This document shows positions 1 to 8,178 of a DNA stretch of 64,000 nucleotides, in pieces. Source of the DNA: Silvibacterium dinghuense. GTDB lineage: Bacteria; Acidobacteriota; Terriglobia; Terriglobales; Acidobacteriaceae. The position numbers and the translations under genes were made by a program. The stretch lies in contig NZ_SDMK01000002.1 in the NCBI RefSeq assembly GCF_004123295.1, forward strand, positions 186,001-250,000. Reading direction: 5' to 3'. The stretch's first letter is position 1. Each line of letters begins with the position of its first letter. The notes beneath the pieces were generated by a model that saw only the letters and a list, made by a program, of their open reading frames with translations, was not told where the DNA came from and searched no databases.

Positions 1-1114
1 GCGACATCTCGGGCATCAGGATGGCGCAGAGTGCGACGGACGCAGCAGCCAGAACCCCATTGACCAGCAGCACCTTGCGGAAGCCGAAGCGGCGCAGGAT
101 CGGAATGACCAGGGATTTCATGGTCAGGTCGCCGGCGAAGAGCACCAGCAGGTAGAGGCCGGCGTGAAAGGCGTTGAGGCCGAAGCCGATCTGAAACATG
201 AGCGGCAATAGAAACGGCAGCACGCTGACGGCAACCCGGAAGAGCGATCCGCCATAAATTGACTGCGCAAAGCTGGGCAGGCGCAGGGAGATGAGATCGA
301 TCAGCGGGAAGTCGGCATGGCGCGCGGTGAGGACAGCAAGCGTGCCGGAGACGAGGCTGATCGCGAACAGGATCAGGGCAAGATGGAAGTTGGCATGCTC
401 CTGCGAGAGCGCCTCGAGTGCGTAAACGAAGAGCGTCGAGGCAAGCCCTGCGAGCAGGAAGGTGCGCCAGTCGAAGGAGTGCCGGGTCTCGGCCCGCTCA
501 TTGGCGATCCAGAGCACGGTGAGGATGAGAGCCGCCACGCCGAGCGGGGCATTGAGGAAGAAAATCCAGCGCCAGCTCCAGTAGGTGGTGATGAAGCCGC
601 CGAGAGGCGGTCCGATGATCGGAGCGGAGAGTGCGGGCCAGGTGATGTAGGCGATGGCCTTGGCCAGGTCTTCCTTGGGCGTGGCGCGGAGAACGATGAG
701 GCGGCCGACAGGGACCATCATGGCTCCGCCGATGCCCTGCAGGATGCGGGCAAGGACAAACTCCGTCACGCCGTTTGACAGGCCGCAGAGAATCGAAGCC
801 AGCGTGAAAACCGTGATCGCGGAAGCGAAGACGGAGCGCGAGCCCATGCGGTCGGCCATCCATCCGCTGATAGGGATGAAGACGGCGAGCGTGAGCATGT
901 AGGCGGTCATGCCGATATTGAGGCTGACGGCCGAAGCGTGAAGGGCGTGGCCCATCTGGGGCAGGGCCGTGGCAATGATCGTGCCGTCGAGCAGCTCCAT
1001 GAACATGGCTGCGGCGACAAGGCTGGTGACGAAAACGGGCCGGACGCGCGACGGTTGGTAGGAAATAGGGGACGAGGTGCAGTCGTCGGGGTTCGATGGC
1101 GCGTCTCTTCTCAT
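1..1114 (-). CDS. MFS drug-efflux transporter, DHA2 (EmrB/QacA) type, C-terminus cut by window edge
   Basis: The reverse strand reads open from an ATG at 1114 to the left edge, giving 371 residues of an unfinished protein. After a polar N-terminus of about 25 residues there are hydrophobic helices characteristic of the major facilitator superfamily. The helix-1 motif LDGTIIATALPQ matches the DHA2 signature (LDxTIVNVALP), followed by a motif-A-like loop (GWMADRMGSRSVF) and a motif-C-like segment (ALSAPIIGPPLGG) in helix 5. DHA2 members are 14-helix proton-driven drug exporters of the inner membrane; the substrate cannot be read here. A GGAG lies six bases before the ATG. The 126 bases upstream carry a 12-base direct repeat (1146 and 1171) that could be an operator. 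Confidence 0.9.
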   Translation of the reverse strand, partial: MRRDAPSNPDDCTSSPISYQPSRVRPVFVTSLVAAAMFMELLDGTIIATALPQMGHALHASAVSLNIGMTAYMLTLAVFIPISGWMADRMGSRSVFASAITVFTLASILCGLSNGVTEFVLARILQGIGGAMMVPVGRLIVLRATPKEDLAKAIAYITWPALSAPIIGPPLGGFITTYWSWRWIFFLNAPLGVAALILTVLWIANERAETRHSFDWRTFLLAGLASTLFVYALEALSQEHANFHLALILFAISLVSGTLAVLTARHADFPLIDLISLRLPSFAQSIYGGSLFRVAVSVLPFLLPLMFQIGFGLNAFHAGLYLLVLFAGDLTMKSLVIPILRRFGFRKVLLVNGVLAAASVALCAILMPEMS

Positions 1115-1145
1115 TCGCTCCTCTCTATTGTCCTATATGTGCATG

Positions 1146-1182
1146 AGGAATCAGAGAAACTGCGCGGACTAGGAATCAGAGA
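1146..1182. repeat. Direct repeat AGGAATCAGAGA in the MFS promoter region
   Basis: Two perfect copies of AGGAATCAGAGA (1146-1157 and 1171-1182) with start-to-start distance of 25 bases lie between the SCO1 stop and the MFS exporter start. On the exporter's strand a TATAGG hexamer lies just downstream, so the repeats would overlap the -35 region. A regulator-binding site is inferred, not shown. Confidence 0.5.
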
Positions 1183-1240
1183 GACGGCGATAAAGAGATA
1201 TTTGCTGGCACTGGCAGCGGTTTCGAATCGATAAGACGAT

Positions 1241-2107
1241 TCAGGCTGCAACCGGGCGCGGTTTTCGGCTGAGCAGATAGAAAACGGCTCCCATGGCGAG
1301 AATAGAGCCCATGCCCGCAATGCCGAGAATACGAAGCACCGCGACGGTATAGCGTCCCTGGCTGGGCGAGTAGCTGCAGCAGTAAAGCAGGACAATATCC
1401 GAGAGCGAGCCGATGCGGCGGTTGCTGGCCTCAATCAGGGCCAGACGAAGGTCGCGAGGCTGGTATTCGATGCCGGAGAAATATTTCGACAGGCGGCCAT
1501 CCGGCGTCGCGATCATGATGACGCTGGAGTGGGCGAACTGATCCATCTTGCCGTCGGGGCCGGGAACGCGGACAAAGTGAAATCCGGTAGCTGAAGCCAG
1601 CGCATCGATGGCGGGCTGCCGGCCGGTGAGGAAATGGACATGGTCCGCGGCACCCGGGGTGCCGAGCATGGTGGCGATATGGGCCTTTGCCTCTGCGGCA
1701 TCGGCTGGCGTGTCGTCAGGATCGATGCTCGTCACGAGAATGTCGTATTCGTCACCGGGATGGAAGCCGGTCTGGCGCAAAGCCTGCGCCATCCCATGCA
1801 GCACCTGCGGGCAGAGCATGCCGCACTTGAAGTAGACCTCGGCGAGCACCACAGGCCGCTGGTGGAAATAGTCGCCCAGGGTGACAGCCTTGCCGGTCGA
1901 ATCGATGAATTGCGCGTTGAGCGGAAGCTGCGTCCCGAGACGCTGGTCGATGCCGGCATTTTGCAAATAGCTTGGCTTGTTCTGCGCAGCAGCTCCCAGC
2001 GGCTTGTCTGCGGAGTACTGCGCGAGGCAGGGATTCGCGGCGGCAAGGGAAGTCAGGGCCGCGAGCAGGACAGCAAAAAACGGGATGACTCGGCGGGGAC
2101 GCAACAT
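1241..2107 (-). CDS. SCO1/SenC family copper/thiol protein with C-terminal membrane anchor
   Basis: A 288-residue protein with an N-terminal signal sequence (residues 1-29) and a thioredoxin-fold SCO1/SenC domain. The metal ligands are visible: a CxxxC motif at C95-C99 (KCGMLCP) and the distal histidine H193 (QFAHSS). A hydrophobic helix near residues 263-282 followed by a short basic tail would anchor the C-terminus, unlike the usual N-terminal anchor of Sco1. SCO proteins deliver copper to, or reduce, the CuA site of cytochrome c oxidase. The reading frame stays open upstream to 2164, but that extension is encoded by a perfect hairpin, so the ATG at 2107 is preferred although its ribosome site is weak. 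It follows the Gfo/Idh gene at a gap of 72 bases. Confidence 0.87.
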   Translation of the reverse strand: MLRPRRVIPFFAVLLAALTSLAAANPCLAQYSADKPLGAAAQNKPSYLQNAGIDQRLGTQLPLNAQFIDSTGKAVTLGDYFHQRPVVLAEVYFKCGMLCPQVLHGMAQALRQTGFHPGDEYDILVTSIDPDDTPADAAEAKAHIATMLGTPGAADHVHFLTGRQPAIDALASATGFHFVRVPGPDGKMDQFAHSSVIMIATPDGRLSKYFSGIEYQPRDLRLALIEASNRRIGSLSDIVLLYCCSYSPSQGRYTVAVLRILGIAGMGSILAMGAVFYLLSRKPRPVAA

Positions 2108-2136
2108 GTCGGCACCAGCATACGCCTGTGAGGGGA

Positions 2137-2174
2137 GCTGCTGCAGGTGGCCGAGGGCTTCCACCTGCAGCAGC
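2137..2174 (-). terminator. Perfect 14-bp hairpin between the Gfo/Idh and SCO1 genes
   Basis: Arms 2137-2150 and 2161-2174 are perfect reverse complements with a 10-base loop. The structure starts six bases after the Gfo/Idh stop and ends 30 bases before the SCO1 start. No T-run follows on either strand, so it may be a weak terminator, an mRNA-processing or 3'-stabilising element, or a leader structure for SCO1. Confidence 0.5.
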
Positions 2175-2179
2175 GAAGC

Positions 2180-3328
2180 TTACTCTCCGTCGGGAGGCAG
2201 AGGCTGGAGCTCGACCGTGCGTCCGGTTGCGGCGGAGTGGCGTGCCGCATCGAGGATCTGAACGACGGTGACGTTCGTGGGCAGGCTGGTGAGGTCATGG
2301 CCGGGATCGAGCTGGCGGCGGACGACAGCAGCGAGATAGTGAAGAGAGGTGTCTTCGGGAGACTTGAGCGGATCGGCGGTGAATTCTTCCTCGGGAGTAT
2401 TCTCCGCGGTGCGCAGCTTCACTTCTTTCGAGTTCACGGCAATCGCATAGGCCTTTGTCCCGTAGACTTCCATATCCTTACGCGAAAAGGTCCAGTTCCA
2501 GGACGGCATGAGCACGGCCTGGGTGCCGGGATAACGCAGGATAATCGTGGCGTCGTCATCCACACGGGGATACGTCCCAGGCTTGTCGGTCTGCGCGGAA
2601 GCCGTTACGGAGATGGGCGCCTTGCCCTGCATGAGAACGGTCATGAGATCGGCTCCATAGCAGCCGAAGTCGTAGAGTGCGCCCGCGCCGTTGAGAGCGG
2701 GATCGGTGAGCCACTTGAGAAACTCGGGCTGAACACCGATTTCTGCCGGCCCTTGGTGCCCGTCATGGACGACCACTTTGCGGACATCGCCGAGCTTGCC
2801 CGAGGAAGCCATATCGAGCACAGCCTTGTTGCTCGCATACCAGGTGGTTTCGTAGTTCACGAGAACCTGGATGTGGTGTTCGCGGGCCAGGTGGCGGATG
2901 GCGAGAGCATCGTCAAGGGAGATCGCGAGTGGTTTTTCGACCATGACATCCAGGCCGAGGCGGGCCGCGGCTTCGATCACGTGGCGGTGCTCGCCAACCG
3001 AGGTATAAACCAGCAGCGCCTGCGGATGGGTGGCCGCAACGGCCTTATCCAGGTCGGAATAAAAGAGGCTGGACGGAAGCTGGAAGTTCTTCTGTGCTTT
3101 GGCTTGCAGAGCAGGATCGGGATCGACGACGGCAACCAGCTGCGCGTCGTGTTGCCTGGAGAAAGCAGAGAGAAAGCCATCCACATGGCCATGTTCGAGT
3201 CCGACAATGGCAACGCGCACAGGTTCAGAAGTCTGTTGGGCGTGGAGCGCCGTCAGGTGAAAGCTGGATGCCAGGGCAAGGAGAGTGGAAGAGAGAAGAA
3301 TCGCATGGCGTCGCATAGCAGCGACCAT
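2180..3328 (-). CDS. Exported Gfo/Idh/MocA family oxidoreductase
   Basis: A 382-residue protein with a cleavable signal peptide (hydrophobic stretch about residues 8-28 ending LHA|QQ). The N-terminal Rossmann domain begins VRVAIVGLEHGH and the family's conserved EKP lies at residues 131-133 (MVEKPLA). Family members are NAD(P)-dependent sugar or cyclitol dehydrogenases; the substrate is unknown. Export implies a pre-bound cofactor, as in glucose-fructose oxidoreductase, and a Tat route is possible, though only RR at 6-7 without a full consensus is seen. The start is ATG 3328 or the in-frame ATG 3316; longer readings enter the HU gene in another frame and have non-coding composition. It lies 79 bases downstream of HU on the same strand. 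Confidence 0.85.
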   Translation of the reverse strand: MVAAMRRHAILLSSTLLALASSFHLTALHAQQTSEPVRVAIVGLEHGHVDGFLSAFSRQHDAQLVAVVDPDPALQAKAQKNFQLPSSLFYSDLDKAVAATHPQALLVYTSVGEHRHVIEAAARLGLDVMVEKPLAISLDDALAIRHLAREHHIQVLVNYETTWYASNKAVLDMASSGKLGDVRKVVVHDGHQGPAEIGVQPEFLKWLTDPALNGAGALYDFGCYGADLMTVLMQGKAPISVTASAQTDKPGTYPRVDDDATIILRYPGTQAVLMPSWNWTFSRKDMEVYGTKAYAIAVNSKEVKLRTAENTPEEEFTADPLKSPEDTSLHYLAAVVRRQLDPGHDLTSLPTNVTVVQILDAARHSAATGRTVELQPLPPDGE

Positions 3329-3407
3329 CTTAGCCGAGCGAATGGACTTTATGGAAACGTTACCGCACGGGAGGCAGGACAACGGGCCAGGGCTGGCCCG
3401 CCGGGAC

Positions 3408-3704
3408 TCAGGATTGCGAGGGCTCGCCGTCGAGCATGTGGAGCTCTTTGCCGGGCTTGAAGCGAACAGCCTTACCCGGGGCGATGGTGACTTCGGCGCC
3501 AGTACGGGGATTGCGGCCGATGCCGGTTTTGCGAGGGCGCACGTTAAAGACGCCGAAGCCGCGCAGCTCGATGCGCTGACCGTTGGCAAGGGCCTTCTTC
3601 AGGCTTTCGAAGACGGTATCCACAGCAGCCTCGGCCTTGACGCGGGGCAGGCCGGTTCGCTCGATGACGTGATGAATAATGTCCTGCTTAATCAAGATGT
3701 TCAC
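3408..3704 (-). CDS. HU/IHF family nucleoid protein
   Basis: Small basic protein of 98 residues containing the full DNABII fold: N-terminal helices (IIHHVIERTGLP), the signature GFGVFNVRPRKTGIGRNP at the base of the DNA-binding arm with the conserved RNP, and the C-terminal KPGKEL helix. These proteins bind and bend DNA as dimers in the nucleoid. The arm proline in RNPRTG is present. A strong promoter (3747-3775) sits 43 bases upstream. HU versus IHF-alpha/beta cannot be separated with confidence from sequence alone. Confidence 0.95.
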   Translation of the reverse strand: MNILIKQDIIHHVIERTGLPRVKAEAAVDTVFESLKKALANGQRIELRGFGVFNVRPRKTGIGRNPRTGAEVTIAPGKAVRFKPGKELHMLDGEPSQS

Positions 3705-3746
3705 CCGGAATTCGGATTTGCCTGCGTATGCCTCTCGGCTGGAGTG

Positions 3747-3775
3747 ATGCTAGAAAGCTTTGCGCCTGTTGTCAA
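3747..3775 (-). promoter_or_regulatory. Sigma-70 promoter for the HU gene
   Basis: On the minus strand TTGACA (3775-3770) is followed by a 17-base spacer and TAGCAT (3752-3747), predicting a start near 3740 and a leader of about 35 bases. The -35 hexamer is a perfect consensus and overlaps the -35 of the divergent dcd promoter. Confidence 0.7.
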
Positions 3776-3797
3776 CGCATCGGCTGTCTCGTAAGAT
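3769..3797 (+). promoter_or_regulatory. Sigma-70 promoter for dcd, overlapping the HU promoter
   Basis: TTGTCA at 3769-3774, a 17-base spacer and TAAGAT at 3792-3797 lie 70 bases before the dcd start. Its -35 shares five bases with the HU -35 on the opposite strand, so polymerase binding at the two promoters should be mutually exclusive. Confidence 0.55.
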
Positions 3798-3867
3798 GCA
3801 ATTTTTGAAGCAAATATCACAGAACCCCGGTAGCTCATGATGAGGTTTGCCGGCAAGGAGCAGTTTC

Positions 3868-4422
3868 TTGGCCATTAAGAGTGACCGTTGGATTCGCGAA
3901 CAGGCGACGAAGCACGGAATGATCTCGCCGTTTAGCGAGAAGCAGGTACGGGAGGGAGTGATCTCGTATGGGCTCTCCTCCTACGGTTACGACCTGCGCG
4001 TATCGAACGAATTCAAGATCTTCACCAACGTGAACAGCGCGATCATCGATCCGAAGAACTTTGACGAGCGCTCGTTTGTGACGGTCGAGGCTGACTCGGT
4101 GATCGTGCCGCCGAATTCCTTCGCCCTGGCGCGTTCGATCGAATATTTCAAGATTCCCCGGGACGTCCTGACAATCTGCGTCGGCAAATCGACCTATGCG
4201 CGTTGTGGAATTATCGTGAACGTAACCCCCTTCGAACCGGAATGGGAAGGCTACGTAACGTTGGAGATTTCGAACACAACGCCTCTTCCGGCGCGTGTCT
4301 ATGCAAACGAAGGCTTGTGCCAGATACTCTTTTTCCAGTCTGACGAGCCCTGCGAGGTCAGCTATGCCGATCGTCGAGGGAAATATCAGAAGCAGCAGGG
4401 AATTGTACTTCCGAAGCTCTAA
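3868..4422 (+). CDS. dcd: dCTP deaminase
   Basis: Encodes 184 residues of the trimeric dUTPase/dCTP deaminase fold, converting dCTP to dUTP for thymidylate synthesis. Landmarks are the nucleotide-binding motif GKSTYAR (residues 107-113, equivalent to RSSLxR) and the catalytic glutamate E133 in the [10 protein letters not shown] strand, preceded by NVTPFEPEW. The best start is TTG 3868, seven bases after a perfect AAGGAG at 3855-3860; an earlier in-frame TTG at 3847 has no such site. The gene is 25 bases upstream of the LuxR-type regulator on the same strand. Confidence 0.95.
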   Translation: MAIKSDRWIREQATKHGMISPFSEKQVREGVISYGLSSYGYDLRVSNEFKIFTNVNSAIIDPKNFDERSFVTVEADSVIVPPNSFALARSIEYFKIPRDVLTICVGKSTYARCGIIVNVTPFEPEWEGYVTLEISNTTPLPARVYANEGLCQILFFQSDEPCEVSYADRRGKYQKQQGIVLPKL

Positions 4423-4447
4423 TCTGCCGCAACGTAAGGACATTGCG

Positions 4448-5104
4448 ATGAGTACGAACGCTCCGGAAGAAGGAGCTTTGCGGATTGGCTTACTGGACTT
4501 TGAGCCGATCCGGATTGCCGGGCTTGAAGATGTTCTGGGCGAGCTGCCGCATCTGCAGGCCGTGCCGACAACTCTGGAGGTAGCGATGGAAGACGAGTCG
4601 CTGCCTCTGATTCTTGTCGGACTCCGCGATCCACTGGATTCTTTCGAAACGCTGGCCCGGCTGAAGGCCAGGCGCCCGGCCGTCAAGCTCATCCTGATGG
4701 GTGCGGAGGCCAACGAAGAAACAATCATCAGCGCCATCGCTGCCGGTGCCAAGGGATACCTGGAAGAGACGGTGACCCCGGCGCAGGTGACCCACTGCAT
4801 CGAGGTGGTGCAAAGCGGTTCGATCTGGGCGCCGCGGAAAGTGCTGTCGAAATTCGTGGACCGGATGCTGCATACGACCGAGAAGCGGGTGCTGCGGCAT
4901 CATTTCACCTTTACCGAGCGGGAGCAGGAAGTGCTGCGCCTCCTGGTAGCGGCACGTTCTAACCGGGAAATAGCCCAGAGCCTGGGAATCGAAGAAAGAA
5001 CGGTCAAGGCTTATGTCGGCCGGTTGATGCGCAAAGTTGGCGTCCAAAACCGAATAGCCCTTTCGATTCATGCAGCTAGCCGGGTTTTTGGATTGGAAGA
5101 ATGA
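4448..5104 (+). CDS. LuxR/NarL-type regulator with a degenerate receiver domain
   Basis: A 218-residue protein with the two-domain layout of NarL/FixJ response regulators. The C-terminal LuxR helix-turn-helix (about 150-210) is intact: FTEREQEVLRLL, SNREIAQSLGIEERTVKAYVGRLMRKVGV. The N-terminal domain (about 11-125) has receiver-like strands, but the phospho-acceptor aspartate position holds glycine (LPLILVGLRDP, G58) and the conserved lysine after GYL is glutamate (GYLEE). It should therefore not be controlled by ordinary aspartyl phosphorylation; ligand, partner or constitutive control is inferred. The ATG at 4448 has AAGGA eight bases upstream. No partner kinase is adjacent. Confidence 0.88.
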   Translation: MSTNAPEEGALRIGLLDFEPIRIAGLEDVLGELPHLQAVPTTLEVAMEDESLPLILVGLRDPLDSFETLARLKARRPAVKLILMGAEANEETIISAIAAGAKGYLEETVTPAQVTHCIEVVQSGSIWAPRKVLSKFVDRMLHTTEKRVLRHHFTFTEREQEVLRLLVAARSNREIAQSLGIEERTVKAYVGRLMRKVGVQNRIALSIHAASRVFGLEE

Positions 5105-5551
5105 AGCTTTTGCATCCCTCAAAAGTTATGTAGATTGTGGTTACTTAAGCCCACTGTACCCATGTTACCTTGCGGTCTCGTTGGTAACGCTCTAAAACGT
5201 TACTAGCAACAACGCAGATCTGGGGAACGGGGCTGGTGGCGCAGGTGACTGTGATCTCACAGCCCCTCTTTTTTGCTCCTGCCAGCGCTCCGGGATCTGT
5301 CATCCCTCTCTTCCTCTGGAATGTTCACCCGGGCGGTGCTGCATGCCCATCCGGAACTACTCGGACATTGCGGCTTTCTGAAGCCCTCTCAACCTTCTGG
5401 CAAAAGGCTGCATCTATCTACCCGTGCTTGGATGGTCAGGACGGAGGAATATCCTTTTGGTTTCCGGCCTCCCCGTTCCGGGCAAAAAGAATTTATAGTG
5501 TGTGCGCGTCAGTAGAGGAACAAACAGGTTTGCCAGGAGAAGATAAATCGT
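5105..5551. other. 447-base gap without a recognisable gene; structured segment in its first half
   Basis: No protein gene is convincing here. GTTACC (5164-5169) can pair with GGTAAC (5183-5188), and the overlapping GTAACG (5184-5189) can pair with CGTTAC (5198-5203), so two hairpins exclude each other. A terminator-like stem with a T-run follows at 5229-5275. A possible -10 (TATAGT, 5494-5499) precedes the SYLF gene. The first half could encode a small RNA or leader; nothing proves it. Confidence 0.4.
5229..5275 (+). terminator. Candidate rho-independent terminator
   Basis: GGGGCT (5229-5234) pairs with AGCCCC (5261-5266), with an inner GTGA/TCAC stem directly stacked on the 3' side, and is followed by a T-run (5269-5274). 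It lies 125 bases after the LuxR-regulator stop, so it may end that operon or a small transcript. Confidence 0.5.
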
Positions 5552-6232
5552 ATGAAGAAAATGCTAGTTCTACTCTGTCTTGCGGGTGCGTCCCTGTCCG
5601 CGTTTGCCGCCAGCGACAAGGCCACCATCAATGACCGCCTGGAAAAGTCGCGGATGATTATCGACGAATTGGCTAAGACTCCCGATCGTGGGATTCCTGA
5701 CGGCATCATCAAGCAGGCCACCTGCGTGGCCGTGGTGCCGAGCCTCAAGAAGGGTGCGTTTATCATCGGTGGCCAGTATGGCCAGGGTGTGGTCACCTGC
5801 CGCACCGGCCACGGCTGGAGCGCGCCGGCATTCATTCGCATGGCCGGCGGTTCGGTAGGCTTCCAGATTGGTGGTCAGGGCACAGACTTGGTGCTCGTTG
5901 CCGTGAATGGCAATGGCATGCAGGACTTGCTCAAGAGCAAGTTCAAGATCGGTGGCGACGCAGCTGCCTCAGCTGGTCCGGTAGGACGCAATGCCCAGGC
6001 CGGAACCGATTGGAAGCTGAACTCCGAACTCCTGACCTATTCGCGTAGCAAGGGCCTGTTCGCGGGCATTGATCTGGATGGTACTTCGGTCAGCCAGAAC
6101 ACCGATGACACGGATGCTTTTTACGGTTCGCCGCATCCGTTTGAGCAGATCCTGAAGGGCAATATTCCGGCTCCTCCGGCTGCGCTGCCGTTCCTGCGTG
6201 CGGTTCGCAACTACTTCCACGCAGCTCAGTAA
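5552..6232 (+). CDS. Exported SYLF (Ysc84/DUF500) domain protein
   Basis: A 226-residue protein with a classical signal peptide (MKKMLVLLCLAGASLSAFA) and a SYLF domain over most of the rest: an N-terminal helix (RLEKSRMIIDELAKTPDRGIP), a VAVVPSLKKGAFIIGGQYGQGVV strand pair broken in the middle here only for citation, GGSVGFQIGGQGTD and the final SRSKGLFAGIDLDG motif. SYLF domains bind phosphoinositides or other lipids in eukaryotes; the bacterial exported versions have no settled role. It is transcribed alone and ends at a very strong terminator. Confidence 0.88.
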   Translation: MKKMLVLLCLAGASLSAFAASDKATINDRLEKSRMIIDELAKTPDRGIPDGIIKQATCVAVVPSLKKGAFIIGGQYGQGVVTCRTGHGWSAPAFIRMAGGSVGFQIGGQGTDLVLVAVNGNGMQDLLKSKFKIGGDAAASAGPVGRNAQAGTDWKLNSELLTYSRSKGLFAGIDLDGTSVSQNTDDTDAFYGSPHPFEQILKGNIPAPPAALPFLRAVRNYFHAAQ

Positions 6233-6250
6233 AACCTTGGTTCCTCTCAA

Positions 6251-6290
6251 CGAGAAAGGCCGGGCAAGATTGCCCGGCCTTTCTCGTTTT
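6251..6290 (+). terminator. Strong rho-independent terminator between the convergent SYLF and zwf genes
   Basis: Arms 6251-6267 and 6270-6286 are perfectly complementary (17 bases, the innermost pairs opening as the loop), followed by TTTT at 6287-6290. It starts 18 bases after the SYLF stop and ends 12 bases before the zwf stop, so it could serve both strands, but the T-run is only on the plus strand. Confidence 0.9.
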
Positions 6291-6301
6291 ATTTGCGGCA
6301 G

Positions 6302-7669
6302 CTATTTCGGATCGACCCAGCCACCGTAGCCCTGAGTCAACGATGCGGCGGCTTCCGGACCCCAGGTGCCGACCTTGTAGGGCAGCGGATCGCCGTGCGC
6401 GGCGAAGATGGGATCGATGATGCGCCAGGATTCGGAGACGTAGTCCTCGCGGGCGAACCAGGTCTGATTGCCCTGCATCGCGTCCTGCAGAAGCTCCTCG
6501 TAAGCCAGGAGATTGGCAGTACCGCAGCCCTGGTTGGCCGAGAGCTCGACCATACAGCCACGCAGACGGTCGCCGGCTTCCTTGACGGAGCCACCAATCG
6601 CGATCAGCGGTTCGGGGCTGAGGCGGAAGCGAACGTAGTTCTGCGGCGGAACCGACTCGGAGAAGACCGGAGGGGTCTGGCGGAACTTGGCAACCACCTC
6701 TGTCGCGGTAATGGGCAGATTCTTCCCGGTGCGGATGAAGAAGGGCACATCGCGCCAACGCCAGGAGTTGATCATCACCTTGAGGGCGGCGAAGGTCTCG
6801 ACCTGTGAGCCGGGCTTGACGCCGGGTTCATCGTGGTAGCCCTCGAACTGGCCGAGGACGACATCTTCACGGCGGATGGACTGCACGCTCTTGAGAACCT
6901 TGACGCGTTCATCGCGGAGAGCTTCGACGTCCGGACACGGCGGCGGCTCCATGGCGATGTTGCTGAGCAGCTGCATGAGGTGGTTCTGGACTACGTCGCG
7001 GAGTGCGCCCACGCCGTCGTAGAAAGAACCGCGGCCCTGAATGCCGAACTGCTCGGCCATGGTGATCTGCACGCTCTCGATGTACTGGCGATTCCACACC
7101 GGATCGAGGAAGGCGTTGGAGAAGCGGAAGTAGATCAGGTTCTGAACCGCGTTCTTCCCCAGGTAGTGATCGATGCGGAAGATGTTGGGCTCGGGGAAGA
7201 TTTCGTGGATGGAGCGGTTCAGCGCGTAAGCCGACTGTTGATCGTTGCCGAAAGGCTTTTCGACGACGACGCGCGCGCCTTCTGCGGAACCGGAATCCTT
7301 GAGCTTGCGGATAACCTCGATGAAGAGGCTGGGAGGAATCGCAAGATAATGCAGCGGATGCTGCGCGTTGCCCAGCTCCTTGCGAACCTTCTGGAAGGTG
7401 CTGATATCGGCGTAATCGCCGTCGACATAGCGGAGGCGGCTGCTGAGATCGGCAAAACCTTCGGGGTCGAGACCACCGTGCTTTTCGACGCTGTCCTTGG
7501 CGCGGGCCTTGAGCTGATCAAGATTCCAACCCGCTTTGGCTACACCGATTACGGGTCCTTTGAGCTTGCCGCGCTTGGCGAGGCGCTGGAGTGAGGGGAA
7601 GATCTGCTTGTAAGCAAGGTCTCCGGTGGCGCCGAAGAACACTAGGGCGTCCGACTGGGGCTGATCCAT
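6302..7669 (-). CDS. zwf: Glucose-6-phosphate 1-dehydrogenase
   Basis: 455 residues with the family's NADP site near the N-terminus ([16 protein letters not shown], residues 10-25), the EKPFG loop (137-141) and the active-site signature RIDHYLGK (165-172) carrying the catalytic histidine pair and lysine. It oxidises glucose-6-phosphate to 6-phosphogluconolactone in the cytosol, the entry to the oxidative pentose phosphate route. Length is slightly under the usual 480-500 residues, with shorter C-terminal loops. A GAAGG ribosome site precedes the ATG. No other pentose phosphate gene is adjacent; gluconokinase occurs 26 kb away. Confidence 0.97.
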   Translation of the reverse strand: MDQPQSDALVFFGATGDLAYKQIFPSLQRLAKRGKLKGPVIGVAKAGWNLDQLKARAKDSVEKHGGLDPEGFADLSSRLRYVDGDYADISTFQKVRKELGNAQHPLHYLAIPPSLFIEVIRKLKDSGSAEGARVVVEKPFGNDQQSAYALNRSIHEIFPEPNIFRIDHYLGKNAVQNLIYFRFSNAFLDPVWNRQYIESVQITMAEQFGIQGRGSFYDGVGALRDVVQNHLMQLLSNIAMEPPPCPDVEALRDERVKVLKSVQSIRREDVVLGQFEGYHDEPGVKPGSQVETFAALKVMINSWRWRDVPFFIRTGKNLPITATEVVAKFRQTPPVFSESVPPQNYVRFRLSPEPLIAIGGSVKEAGDRLRGCMVELSANQGCGTANLLAYEELLQDAMQGNQTWFAREDYVSESWRIIDPIFAAHGDPLPYKVGTWGPEAAASLTQGYGGWVDPK

Positions 7670-7952
7670 GTATCCGACCTTCTTTCCATGCGTGTGAAGT
7701 AATGCTGAGATCTAACAGGTCCATGGCCGAACGGCGGCCTGCAGGGACTCATCAATATCTATTTTAGAGATGCATGAGCGCTTGCGGGAGTCGCATACGC
7801 GGAATCTTGAGGAAGGAAAGCTGCAAATGTGAAGAAAGCGTTGCGCAGCTAGGTACGCAGCCGCGCTTTGCAGAATGCGGAGCTCTGCTTGTCGCCTAGT
7901 CTAAAGAAGGAGCCCCGTTCGTTGGCGGCGAATTTATCTCAAGGAGATTTGC

Positions 7953-8168
7953 ATGGCAGAAAGTATCAAGAAGGCCAAAACTCCGGCAAAGCCCCGGAAA
8001 ACCACAACGAAAAAGCAGGCGAGCCCGGAAGCAGCCAGGCCGAAGCCGACGCATGAAGAGATTGCGGAGCTGGCCAGGCGCTACTGGGCCGAGCGTGGCT
8101 GGAAGGATGGACACGCAGAGGAAGATTGGCTGCGTGCAGAGCGCGCATTGCTGGAACTGGCGTCTTGA
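7953..8168 (+). CDS. Small DUF2934 protein with a basic N-terminal tail
   Basis: 71 residues. Residues 1-32 are rich in lysine, alanine and proline (KPRKTTTKKQ), and residues 33-68 match the DUF2934 pattern: EEIAELARRYWAERG, then DWLRAERALLE. DUF2934 proteins are small and of unknown function; the charged tail suggests nucleic-acid or partner contact but this is inference. Start supported by AAGGAG at 7941-7946. The gene stands alone, divergent from zwf, and is followed by two hairpins. Confidence 0.8.
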   Translation: MAESIKKAKTPAKPRKTTTKKQASPEAARPKPTHEEIAELARRYWAERGWKDGHAEEDWLRAERALLELAS

Positions 8169-8178
8169 AACGCCGCAG

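Noticed and set aside
2107-2164. N-terminal extension of the SCO1 protein
   Set aside because: The added residues are encoded by the hairpin DNA and precede a normal signal peptide that begins at 2107.
3329-3589. 87-residue N-terminal extension of the Gfo/Idh protein
   Set aside because: It overlaps the HU gene in another frame, is serine/proline/alanine-rich without a pattern, and would bury the signal peptide.
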